Of a stretch of DNA of 29,487 nt, positions 7,332 through 14,594 are shown piece after piece. A program made the position numbers and the translations under genes. The stretch's first letter is position 1. The number at the start of each line of letters is the position of its first letter. This stretch comes from Phycisphaerales bacterium UBA7800 (GTDB lineage Bacteria > Planctomycetota > Phycisphaerae > Phycisphaerales > Phycisphaeraceae): contig DLCK01000033.1 in assembly GCA_002480565.1 (NCBI GenBank), forward strand, positions 1-29,487, written 5' to 3'. The notes below the pieces were generated by a model. It did no database searches. It was not told where the DNA came from and worked only from the letters and a program-made list of their open reading frames with translations.

Positions 7332-7592
7332 TCACAGGCATAAATACAGACTGGTTGCGCCTAAAGTCATTGCTAAAAAAATGAGGCTCGCAGCACCACA
7401 TCCGGCTTTGCTGGCAGGCATTTTATCGGGATAAGCATCACGAAGCAGCCTTTCATGCTTCTCAACAAAGTCTTTGGATTCGGCCAATCCCATGCCGGTA
7501 GATTCACGCACCGCTTTGATGGCCTGAATCTTTTGACCTGCAAAGAGAAACGACTCAACTTCTTCCAACTGTTCGCTGCTGAGGTCTTCCAT
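7332..7592 (-). CDS. Small membrane-anchored protein with an L7/L12-like domain
   Basis: The preferred start (ATG at 7592) has AAGGGG six bases upstream; longer frames reach 7646 without a better site. The 86-residue product has an N-terminal helix (LSSEQLEEVESFL), then KIQAIKAVRESTGMGLAESKDFVE, which is the pattern of the ribosomal protein L7/L12 C-terminal domain, a fold reused in small regulatory or quality-control proteins. It ends in one hydrophobic segment (GAASLIFLAMTLGATSLYL) that should anchor it in the membrane with the domain in the cytoplasm. It lies 62 bases behind thiC on the same strand and may share its transcript. No function is known. Confidence 0.65.
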   Translation of the reverse strand: MEDLSSEQLEEVESFLFAGQKIQAIKAVRESTGMGLAESKDFVEKHERLLRDAYPDKMPASKAGCGAASLIFLAMTLGATSLYLCL

Positions 7593-7654
7593 GAGTCCCC
7601 TTCCCGTTTTCATGAAGCTATATCGCAAAACGCGTGCGTCATCCAAACGACTTT

Positions 7655-9532
7655 TTATTTGCTGACATTCACCTGAACCAACTTGGCCTGCTGGATGACC
7701 TTCGCCTGCTCATCGTCTTCAATGTAATCGCTGTGACAAGCGGCCTTGGCTTCATCGGCACCAACACCCTTTTTGGTCTTGCTGGCAAGCTTGTGGATTT
7801 CTTCAGGCGACAGGTGTCCACGCTGTTCTAGGATTTCGACTTGTTCAGCGGTCAGTGCGCCGGACTTCTTTGCTTTCTCGACGGCATAGGTTTCATCCTT
7901 GCCTGAGAAGAATTCGTTGATCTCTTTACTGATGCGGACTGAGCACCAGTCGTGGCCGCACATCGCGCAGAAGTCGGTATCGACATCGAGGTCTTCGTCG
8001 TGATACGCACGAGCCACATCGGGATCGAATGAGAGTTCGAAATGTTTTTCCCAGTTCAGTGCTGCACGAGCTTTGGTCAGTTCATCATCACGGTCACGTG
8101 TACCGGGGATGCCCAGGGCGATGTCTGCTGCATGTGCTGCGATTTTGTAGGCGATACAGCCTTGCTTGACATCATCTTTTTTAGGCAGTCCCAGATGCTC
8201 CTTGGGGGTCACATAGCAGAGCATCGACGCCCCGTGGTATGCAGCGGATGTCGCACCAATGCAGCTGGTGATATGGTCATAGCCTGGGAAGATGTCGGTG
8301 ACCAGCGGGCCAAGGACATAGAACGGCGCACCGTGACAAAGCGTGCGTTGGAGTTTCATGTTGTATTCGATTTGATCAAACGGCACGTGGCCGGGACCTT
8401 CGACCATGACCTGCACGCCCTTACGCCATGCCCGTTCGGTCAGCCGCCCGATTTCAGCAAGTTCGAGTAATTGCAAGTCGTCGGATGCATCTGCAAGACC
8501 ACCAGGACGACAACCATCACCGATGGAAAAGGTCACGTCATAGCTGCGGAGGATGTCACAAATTTTTTCCCAGCAGGTATTGGTTGGATTTTCCTTGTTG
8601 TGGGTAATCATCCACTTGGCAAGCAGAGAACCGCCACGTGAGACCAGGCCGATGAGTCGCTTTTGTGCGAAGGGCAAATGTGCCTGAAGCAAGCCTGCAT
8701 GGACGGTGAAGTAATCGACACCTTGATTGGCTTGATGTTCGATGGTTTCGAGGATGATGGTTTCGTCGAGGTCTTCGATTTTTTTGCCAATAATCATGGA
8801 GTAAATCGGCACAGTACCAATGGGTGTGGTGCTGTTTTCAATCAGTGCTTGACGACAGGCATCAAGGTCTCCGCCGGTGGAGAGGTCCATGACGGTGTCA
8901 GCCCCCCAGCGTTCGGCCCATTGGAGCTTTTCGATTTCCTCATCCATCCCACTGCTTACAGGTGAAGCACCCATGTTGGCATTGATCTTGGTCTTGGAGG
9001 CGCGACCGATTGCCATGGGATCAAGCTTGTATTCCAAGTGCTTGACATTGGCGGGAATGACCATACGCCCCGCACCGATTTCGTCACGCACTTGCAATGG
9101 GGTCAGATGACCTTCACGTTCTGCAACACGTTGCATCTGCGTGGTGATGATACCCAGTCGGGCTGATTCCAATTGCGTGATGGGCTTGAAGTCCGCAGGG
9201 CAGGTGGTGCTACGGAGACTGCCATCGTTTTGCTTGAAGGTGATGGTTTTGGTGTTACCGTTGGCAACTTCACCGATGGTGCCTGCTTCGACAATATCCG
9301 TAGCCCAACCTTGAGGCAAAAAGTCCCACGCGGTCTTGGAAGACGGGGCAGGCATGCCGGGTGTATCGGGGCTGCTATAGGACATCGGGCCGCCGATATT
9401 GGGCTTGTTGGCGAAGCTGCCGGGGGTTGTGGCAGTCGGCTCATTACCGGGATTACCGCCGATGGCAGGTAAAATCCATTCACGGTGATCATTGGCGGCG
9501 TCTGAACTTCCGGGGGTTCCTGTGGTAATCAT
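7655..9532 (-). CDS. thiC: Phosphomethylpyrimidine synthase ThiC
   Basis: ThiC is the radical-SAM enzyme that rearranges aminoimidazole ribotide to the pyrimidine HMP-P of thiamine. The 625-residue sequence is typical throughout, for example KTKINANMGASP, WGADTVMDLSTGG, SIGDGCRPGG and VMVEGPGHVP. The C-terminal cluster motif CAMCGHDWC gives Cys 522, 525 and 530 for the [4Fe-4S] cluster. About 85 further residues follow with a helix-rich, charged sequence, somewhat longer than in many homologues. The start at 9532 is supported by AAGGAG eight bases upstream. Expression is governed by the TPP riboswitch at 9594-9719. No other thiamine gene is in the window. Confidence 0.97.
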   Translation of the reverse strand: MITTGTPGSSDAANDHREWILPAIGGNPGNEPTATTPGSFANKPNIGGPMSYSSPDTPGMPAPSSKTAWDFLPQGWATDIVEAGTIGEVANGNTKTITFKQNDGSLRSTTCPADFKPITQLESARLGIITTQMQRVAEREGHLTPLQVRDEIGAGRMVIPANVKHLEYKLDPMAIGRASKTKINANMGASPVSSGMDEEIEKLQWAERWGADTVMDLSTGGDLDACRQALIENSTTPIGTVPIYSMIIGKKIEDLDETIILETIEHQANQGVDYFTVHAGLLQAHLPFAQKRLIGLVSRGGSLLAKWMITHNKENPTNTCWEKICDILRSYDVTFSIGDGCRPGGLADASDDLQLLELAEIGRLTERAWRKGVQVMVEGPGHVPFDQIEYNMKLQRTLCHGAPFYVLGPLVTDIFPGYDHITSCIGATSAAYHGASMLCYVTPKEHLGLPKKDDVKQGCIAYKIAAHAADIALGIPGTRDRDDELTKARAALNWEKHFELSFDPDVARAYHDEDLDVDTDFCAMCGHDWCSVRISKEINEFFSGKDETYAVEKAKKSGALTAEQVEILEQRGHLSPEEIHKLASKTKKGVGADEAKAACHSDYIEDDEQAKVIQQAKLVQVNVSK

Positions 9533-9542
9533 GGTCGAGGCT

Positions 9543-9574
9543 CCTTGCGGTTAGACACGGCAAATGCAGCAAGG
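9543..9574 (-). promoter_or_regulatory. Sequestering hairpin over the thiC ribosome binding site
   Basis: In the thiC leader CCTTGC (plus 9569-9574) is the exact complement of GCAAGG (plus 9543-9548), whose AAGGAG is the Shine-Dalgarno sequence of thiC. No U-tract follows. This argues for translational control: TPP binding would favour the hairpin and hide the site. Confidence 0.55.
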
Positions 9575-9593
9575 TCGGCCATCAGCAAATGGT

Positions 9594-9719
9594 CGCTTCC
9601 CTACGCAGCACGACCGTGAGGCGGTGACTGATCAGGTGCAAAGGGTTTGTTCTCAGTACCCCGAAAGTTATTCATGTGTCATTGAACACACAATGAAAAG
9701 TTCCGGGGGACACCCCTAG
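9594..9719 (-). promoter_or_regulatory. TPP riboswitch (THI element)
   Basis: The minus-strand leader carries all conserved blocks of the THI box in order: AGGGGTGTCC, a P3/P3a extension, GGGGTACTGAGA, ACCCTTTGCACCTGATC, and TGCTGCGTAGGGAAGCG. CUGAGA forms the pyrimidine-binding side and the later ACCUGAUC/GUAGGGAA the pyrophosphate side. The P3a arm is present (CATTGTGTG pairing with ACACATG). It begins only a few bases after the expected transcription start and ends 61 bases before thiC. Confidence 0.95.
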
Positions 9720-9729
9720 CGAAAGAATG

Positions 9730-9758
9730 AGTATAAACTAGTGGGACAGGAATCACAA
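9730..9758 (-). promoter_or_regulatory. thiC promoter, overlapping the recX start codon
   Basis: On the minus strand TTGTGA (9753-9758), 17 bases, TATACT (9730-9735). The start point should fall near 9723, right before the riboswitch. The -35 box includes the first base of the recX ATG (9758). Confidence 0.7.
9732..9737 (+). promoter_or_regulatory. -10 box of recX, interleaved with that of thiC
   Basis: TATAAA on the plus strand shares four bases with the thiC -10 on the other strand. No good -35 is seen 16-18 bases upstream, where the riboswitch DNA lies. A transcript from here would have a leader of about 13 bases with GACAGGAA as ribosome binding site. Confidence 0.4.
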
Positions 9759-10438
9759 TGACCGACACATCCACCATCACAGTACTCAAGCCTACGATCA
9801 AAGATCCGACCCGTTGGTCGATCAAGGTTGGTCGCAAATATGTGGGGACACTCCCGCAAGTGGAAATCGAGGCATTGGACCTGCAAGTGGGGACACCCTG
9901 GACACCGCAACTCGCCGAACTTGTCACCCATTCGGCCACCGTGGACAAGATTTATCGCTCGGCTACCTTCAGACTGGCTCGGCGGATGTACTCCATTATG
10001 GATTTATCGCGCAAGCTGCGGATGAGTAAGCATCAACCCTCCGCCGAAGTGGTTGCTGAAGTGATCCAAAAGTGCATCGACAAAAAGCTCTTGGATGATG
10101 AAGCTTACGGCCGGGCATTGATCCGCGACATCCAACTGCGTAAAGCAGCCGGCCCGCGACTGTTGCAAACCAAGCTCATGCAAAAGGGTTTGGATCACAA
10201 GCTTATCGAAAAGCTCATCCGTGAATCAGCAGGTGATCGTGATGATTTTAATGCTGCAATGGAAATGGCCAGAAAAAAGTTCAAAAGCCTCTCTCGCTTG
10301 CCGATGCAAAAGGCTCGTCAACGCCTTTATGGCCAACTCACGCGCCGCGGCTTTGAGTATGACACCGTTTCATCGGTGATGGAAAATCTGGATTGGGAAT
10401 CACTCTTGGATCAGTCTGAAGAAGAGTGGATGGATTAG
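9758..10438 (+). CDS. recX: Regulatory protein RecX
   Basis: RecX binds RecA filaments and limits recombination and SOS induction. The 226-residue sequence has the RecX three-helix repeats: the first around FRLARRMYSIMDLSRKL, the second with the hallmark LDDEAYGRALIRDIQLRKAAGPRLLQTKL, and the third around FKSLSRLPMQKARQRLYGQLTRRGFEYDTVSSVM. An N-terminal extension of about 65 residues (including KVGRKYVGTLP) is common in diverged homologues. recA is not adjacent in this window. It is divergent from thiC with overlapping promoter elements, so binding of polymerase at one promoter should affect the other. Confidence 0.88.
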   Translation: MTDTSTITVLKPTIKDPTRWSIKVGRKYVGTLPQVEIEALDLQVGTPWTPQLAELVTHSATVDKIYRSATFRLARRMYSIMDLSRKLRMSKHQPSAEVVAEVIQKCIDKKLLDDEAYGRALIRDIQLRKAAGPRLLQTKLMQKGLDHKLIEKLIRESAGDRDDFNAAMEMARKKFKSLSRLPMQKARQRLYGQLTRRGFEYDTVSSVMENLDWESLLDQSEEEWMD

Positions 10439-10602
10439 AGAACGAACCCACCGTTCAAAATCATTGTCATCATTCTTCAAGACGATTTGGAAACCCTAAA
10501 AAGAGCAATGAACAACGAACAACGATAAAAGTGAAACTGGTTCCATGCGTAATGGCATGGGTTAAAAAGATTGACTCTACCGCGAATCTTTGGGTCATGG
10601 TG

Positions 10603-11158
10603 TTGGGTAATTATTTGTTTTGCATGCCAGGGAGCTTGCGTTCCCCGGACACCTTTGCGAGTTCATTGCATCACCGTTAACTATCCACTTTGTTTAAGAC
10701 AAACAAGGCATCGGTTCATGGGTGGCGATGTCATGCTTGTGCAACTCAACCCCGTTCGCGCCACTTAGCTTGGATGGACCAAAGCACCTTGAGCAACGCC
10801 GGCCACTCACCGGTCATTTGCTGGAGACCTGTACGCCACGAACACCCCCGTACACACCTTACGGACACGGACAGAAAATTGCGGGGCAGGGGTTCGCGGA
10901 CTTCAGGGGGCGGGGACGAAGCGTACAGGTCTCCCCGGTCGACCGGTGAGTGGCCAGCGTTGCCGGACTTAGGATAGGCGTGTGAAGTTCGTGGCATCAG
11001 TGTAAGGTACTATCTCAACGGTGTAACTCACCACCCATGAACCGATGCCTTGTTTGAAACGATCTCAAAACCCTGATGCCATGTACTCGCAAAGGCGTCC
11101 GTGGAGCGAAAGCTCCCTGGCATGCAAAACCCACACCTGCCAATCACCATTACCCAAT
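10603..11158. repeat. Outer inverted repeat pair, about 130 bases per arm
   Basis: Arm A (10603-10729, plus) and arm B (11029-11158, minus) share TTGGGTAAT, then TTTTGCATGCCAGGGAGCTT, CGGAC, CCTTTGCGAGT and, at the inner end, ACAAACAAGGCATCGGTTCA followed by TGGGTGG. They differ by scattered changes and short insertions, so they are related copies and not a recent duplication. The part around CCAGGGAGC can itself form a hairpin. A partial third copy lies at 29383. They enclose about 300 bases with a second inverted repeat, giving a nested palindrome; a non-autonomous mobile element or two copies of an intergenic repeat are both possible. Confidence 0.8.
10793..10963. repeat. Inner inverted repeat pair, about 44 bases per arm
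   Basis: GCAACGC then GGCCACTCACCGGTC and GAGACCTGTACGC (10793-10836) return in reverse complement at 10921-10963, with mismatches mainly in the 7-8 bases between the two conserved blocks. The 84-base loop between them is GC-rich and partly self-complementary. As RNA this would be a very stable long hairpin. Confidence 0.85.
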
Positions 11159-11364
11159 GATTCTGCGGTGGAGACAAAAGTTTGTTTGTATAAACACCTA
11201 GATTCCACAAATTTTGGTTGCTCTGAACCCGACGCAGATTAAAATACAGACAGGCATATCTTTTGGATCACATGCCAGCCAGACGTGGTGCCCCGCCTCG
11301 TCAGTCTTGGTGACTTATTTCGAAGTAAATTTTAAAACTGTCGGGACTTTTGAAAACGCAATTC

Positions 11365-11480
11365 GTTTTTTACGCCAAGACGCCAAGGACGCTGAGTTCA
11401 AACTCGGAAAAATTCTTAAAACATAGGGAATCTCTGCCTTGTGAATCTTGGCGCCCTTGGCGTCTTGGCGGTGAAAAAGC
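11365..11480. repeat. CGCCAAGACGCCAAG palindromic intergenic repeat
   Basis: The arm at 11365-11394 (TTTTTTACGCCAAGACGCCA...) is matched in reverse complement at 11447-11480 (...TTGGCGTCTTGGCGGTGAAA). This type of palindrome, an A/T tract with tandem CGCCAAG units, is seen between genes in many environmental genomes. It lies about 110 bases before hydB. Confidence 0.85.
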
Positions 11481-11512
11481 ATTCTGGTTTTTCGATGGCC
11501 ACTGACGATTCA

Positions 11513-11532
11513 CCGCAAATTCGTGATTGCGG
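11513..11532. promoter_or_regulatory. Short inverted repeat in the hydB leader, possible operator
   Basis: CCGCAA-ATTCGTGA-TTGCGG is a perfect 6-bp dyad 60 bases before hydB. No convincing sigma-70 or sigma-54 promoter could be placed beside it, so its role is open. Confidence 0.25.
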
Positions 11533-11592
11533 GTTACAACTTATGTTCATGCATCAGTCATTCTCGACTGACACCAGAAAGGAGCAGTGTCC

Positions 11593-12777
11593 ATGCCGCC
11601 TTTCGCAGCGTCATTGAACCACAAGGCTCGTTACCTGGCCAAGCATCATCTGGAGAGTTTGATCCAACTGCTTATCCATGAGGGGTACACCGTCATTGGC
11701 CCGGTGATGCGTGATGATGTCATTCAGATGGATGCGATCACCAGTGCCTCGGACCTTGCTCAAGGTTATGAAGACCAGCAGAGCCCGGGTCGTTACCGTC
11801 TGTCATCTGAACCGGGACAGTTGGATTACAACTATGTGGTTGGCCCGGACACTGCCAAGCGATGGTTCTTCCCGCCGGAGCAATTGCTTTTTTCCATTCA
11901 TGTCGATGGTGAAAAGTTCGTCCCCAACCAAACGCTTCCTGCTGCTCCCAAACTTGCCCTGCTGGGACTTCGCCCGTGTGATCTTGCAGCCATCGAGGTG
12001 CAGGATCGCGTGTTTGGATATGGGGTGGATCAACCATCACCCTATCGCTGTGAGTCGGATCGATACTACTGCCAAACGCGTGAACAATCGCTGCTGATCG
12101 CAATCAACTGTACACAACCCGGCGGAACCTGCTTCTGCGATTCATGGGGGACAGGCCCGGCAGCAACAAGTGGGTACGACCTTGCCATGACCGAGTTGTG
12201 GGCAGGCCTGATTATTCGGGCAGGTTCAGATTCGGGACATGCCCTGCTCAACCATTTGCAAACGCGCATCCCCACCGATTCGGAACTGGAGCTTGAGCAG
12301 ATGAAACTCGAGCGTGCCCGTGAACACATGGGGCGCAAACTTGAGACCGATGGTTTACCCAAGTTGCTTAATGAAAATATCGAGCACCCGCATTGGTTAA
12401 ACATGGCAGGCCGATGTCTTGGATGCGGTAATTGCACGATGGTCTGCCCGACTTGTTTCTGCTCAACTGTCAGTGACAACAACGACCTGGAAACAGGTTC
12501 AGTTTCACGCACGCGTCAATGGGAGTCCTGCTTTAATCACCAGTTCACCTATACCACCGCCGGCCCGGTTCGCAGCAGTATCCGCAGCCGATACCGTCAC
12601 ATGCTCAGACACAAACTTGCCACATGGTGGGAACAATTCGGCACCAGTGGTTGTGTGGGGTGTGGTCGATGCATCACGTGGTGTCCAGTGGGAATCGACA
12701 TGACCGACGTAATCAAAACGCTCCAACATTCCGTGTCGCGTCAACAGCCCACACCAGAAAGTGAGGCAATGGTATGA
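11593..12777 (+). CDS. hydB: Group 3b [NiFe] hydrogenase beta subunit (4Fe-4S)
   Basis: This is the beta subunit of an NAD(P)-linked sulfhydrogenase, which passes electrons between the flavin subunit and the hydrogenase module. The 394 residues include LALLGLRPCDLAAIEVQDRVF, typical of HydB/anaerobic sulfite reductase A proteins, and two ferredoxin-type cluster motifs: CLGCGNCTMVCP (Cys 275, 278, 281, 285) and CVGCGRCITWCP (Cys 354, 357, 360, 364). I prefer the ATG at 11593 because AAAGGAG lies 8 bases before it; the GTG at 11587 is too close to that site. It overlaps hydG by ATGA and opens the operon hydBGDA, the gene order known from Pyrococcus. Confidence 0.9.
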   Translation: MPPFAASLNHKARYLAKHHLESLIQLLIHEGYTVIGPVMRDDVIQMDAITSASDLAQGYEDQQSPGRYRLSSEPGQLDYNYVVGPDTAKRWFFPPEQLLFSIHVDGEKFVPNQTLPAAPKLALLGLRPCDLAAIEVQDRVFGYGVDQPSPYRCESDRYYCQTREQSLLIAINCTQPGGTCFCDSWGTGPAATSGYDLAMTELWAGLIIRAGSDSGHALLNHLQTRIPTDSELELEQMKLERAREHMGRKLETDGLPKLLNENIEHPHWLNMAGRCLGCGNCTMVCPTCFCSTVSDNNDLETGSVSRTRQWESCFNHQFTYTTAGPVRSSIRSRYRHMLRHKLATWWEQFGTSGCVGCGRCITWCPVGIDMTDVIKTLQHSVSRQQPTPESEAMV

Positions 12778-13649
12778 TCCAACCCACCTCGACGCATCGC
12801 CCTGAACCGTTTTGCGGGATCGACACGTGGATGCCCTTGCCCGTGCGTGTTCACAGCATCACCCGTGAAAATTTCAACACCCAGACCTATCGTCTGCAAC
12901 TTGTCGATCAAGACCTGCGACGTGCATACCGTTGGGCACCGGGTCAGTTCAACATGCTTTACATTCCCGGCATTGGTGAAGCTGCCATCTCCATTAGTTC
13001 CGATCCTGAGCAAACCGATGCCATCGATCACACTGTGCGCACCGTCGGATACTTCACACGTGGGATGAGCAAGATGGATGTCAACGGCATCATTGGTCTG
13101 CGCGGCCCGTTCGGTAAGGCATGGCCGCTTCGCGAAGCCGAAGGAACCGATGTGGTCCTGCTCTCAGGCGGGATCGGTTTGGCTCCCCTGCGTCCGGCGA
13201 TTTATCACATCCTTCGCTACCGCGCCCGCTATGGCCGTGTCGTGCTGCTCTATGGCTGTCGGTCACCTGAAGACCGTATCTACGCAGACGAGTTAACACA
13301 GTGGACCCAAGCGGCTGACATTGATGTCCTCGTGACCGTTGACAATGCCACCGGTGACTGGGCCGGCCCGGTGGGCGTGGTGACCAGTCTGCTGCGCCGC
13401 ATCAAAGTCAGTGCCGATCACACCACGGTGATGGTCTGTGGCCCGCGGATCCTTAACCGGGTGGCAGCATGGAATTTCCTGCAATTGCATGTCCCAGCAG
13501 ACCGTGTCTATGTCTCACTGGAACGCAATATGAACTGCGGATTTGGTCGCTGCGGTCACTGTCAATACGGCTCAAAATTTGTCTGCGTCGATGGCCCAGT
13601 CTTCCGCTTTAGTGAGATCGCTGACATCTTCGCCAAGGAAGAGATTTGA
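12774..13649 (+). CDS. hydG: Group 3b [NiFe] hydrogenase gamma subunit (FAD, NAD(P))
   Basis: The diaphorase subunit exchanges electrons with NAD(P)H. It is a ferredoxin-NADP reductase-like protein of 291 residues: an FAD-binding barrel (RWAPGQFNMLYIPG, 53-66, and the following AISISS), a Rossmann part with SGGIGLAPLR (131-140) and VVLLYGCRSPEDRIY, the CGP motif at 222-224, and a C-terminal [2Fe-2S] site with Cys 255, 260, 263 and 271 in MNCGFGRCGHCQYGSKFVC. Its start overlaps the hydB stop by four bases. About 150 bases with a strong inverted repeat separate it from hydD, so the two halves of the operon may be expressed at different levels. Confidence 0.92.
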   Translation: MIQPTSTHRPEPFCGIDTWMPLPVRVHSITRENFNTQTYRLQLVDQDLRRAYRWAPGQFNMLYIPGIGEAAISISSDPEQTDAIDHTVRTVGYFTRGMSKMDVNGIIGLRGPFGKAWPLREAEGTDVVLLSGGIGLAPLRPAIYHILRYRARYGRVVLLYGCRSPEDRIYADELTQWTQAADIDVLVTVDNATGDWAGPVGVVTSLLRRIKVSADHTTVMVCGPRILNRVAAWNFLQLHVPADRVYVSLERNMNCGFGRCGHCQYGSKFVCVDGPVFRFSEIADIFAKEEI

Positions 13650-13683
13650 TGGAGATGCATTATTGGAACTTGATTGGAATTGA

Positions 13684-13764
13684 ACCACAGAGTCACAGAG
13701 ACACAGAGAAAAACACATCAAATTGCTCTTGTCTTTGAACTCTGTGCCTCTGTGACTTTGTGGT
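13684..13764. repeat. ACCACAGAG palindromic repeat inside the hydrogenase operon
   Basis: The 25-base arm at 13684-13708 (ACCACAGAGTCACAGAGACA...) returns in reverse complement at 13740-13764 with two mismatches and a 31-base loop. Palindromes of tandem CACAGAG units are common intergenic repeats in environmental bacteria. It lies between hydG and hydD and would form a long hairpin in the operon mRNA. Confidence 0.88.
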
Positions 13765-13799
13765 AAAGCCATCCAAGCCTGATGCGTCAAGGAGGTTTT

Positions 13800-14594
13800 A
13801 TGCCCACTGCTGCTCAACCCAAATTGGCTGTGTACAAATTTTCCAGTTGTGATGGTTGCCAACTTGGCCTGCTGAATCTCGAGGATGAATTACTCACCCT
13901 TGTCGGTGCGGTGCAGGTGGCCATGTTCCTTGAAGCAAGACGTGATGTCCTGCCACCGCCCTATGACATTGGCTTGGTTGAAGGGAGCATCTCCACGCCC
14001 GATGAAGAAGAGCGAATCCATCAGGCAAGGCGGGATTGCAAAACACTCATCGCCATCGGTGCCTGTTCAACCAGTGGTGGGATACAGGCGTTACGCAATT
14101 GGGCGGATGTGCATGAGTATGCTCGCACGGTCTACCCGCATCCGGAATACCTTCAAACACTGGAGACAGCGACACCGATTGCTGCCCACGTGTTTGTGGA
14201 TTTTGAACTGCGTGGTTGCCCGGTCAATGAAAAGCAGTTACTCGAACTCATCGCTGCCACGCTCATTGGCCGACGTCCTCACATTCGCACACATAGTCTC
14301 TGTGTGGAGTGCAAACGCAAGGGACTGCCCTGCGTGATGGTATCCCAAGGCCTCCCCTGTCTTGGGCCGGTGACACAAGCAGGTTGCAATGCTCTGTGCC
14401 CCCAATGCGGACGCGCATGCTATGGCTGCTTTGGCCCCATGGAACAACCGAACATGTCCGCCATCGGCAATCATTTCACTTCCAAACAAAACCGCAACCC
14501 GCGTGAGATGACCCGCATGCTCCGCCTGTTCAATGGCTATCTCGAACCCTTCAAGCAAGCGAGCGACAAGTATGAGCAGCGAGAAAAAAAATAG
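13800..14594 (+). CDS. hydD: Group 3b [NiFe] hydrogenase small (delta) subunit
   Basis: The small subunit carries the Fe-S chain that links the NiFe site with HydB and HydG. The 264 residues show the proximal cluster ligands C17 and C20 (SSCDGCQLG), C89 (GACST) and C140 (RGCP), then Cys 168, 171, 178 and 187 and a compact Cys-rich end with Cys 196, 200, 203, 207 and 210 (ALCPQCGRACYGC). No Tat signal is present, so the enzyme is cytosolic. The start is set by AAGGAGG just before the ATG at 13800; an ATG at 13782 lies upstream of that site. The gene overlaps hydA by 23 bases. Confidence 0.93.
   Translation: MPTAAQPKLAVYKFSSCDGCQLGLLNLEDELLTLVGAVQVAMFLEARRDVLPPPYDIGLVEGSISTPDEEERIHQARRDCKTLIAIGACSTSGGIQALRNWADVHEYARTVYPHPEYLQTLETATPIAAHVFVDFELRGCPVNEKQLLELIAATLIGRRPHIRTHSLCVECKRKGLPCVMVSQGLPCLGPVTQAGCNALCPQCGRACYGCFGPMEQPNMSAIGNHFTSKQNRNPREMTRMLRLFNGYLEPFKQASDKYEQREKK

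Larger units (their letters stand above)
10439..11592. other. Gene-free stretch of about 1.15 kb built of inverted repeats
   Basis: No credible gene is seen; the open frames in it follow the repeat symmetry. It holds a short hairpin CCATGC/GCATGG (10542-10558) after recX, a pair of outer inverted repeats, a pair of inner inverted repeats, an unassigned stretch (about 11160-11360) and a CGCCAAG palindrome, then the leader of hydB. Confidence 0.75.

Noticed and set aside
8042..8470. 142-codon frame antisense to thiC
   Set aside because: thiC is certain on the other strand; the frame is a by-product of its codon use.
10690..10997. Overlapping open frames on both strands with AGHSPV and TGEWPAL
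   Set aside because: They are translations of the inner inverted repeat and mirror each other; no start site or family supports a gene.
11028..11242. Short frames in the outer repeat arm B
   Set aside because: They follow repeat sequence, lack ribosome binding sites and the equivalent frame is not kept in arm A.
11470..11592. Sigma-54 promoter for the hydrogenase operon
   Set aside because: No TGGCAC-N5-TTGC type sequence is present in the leader.
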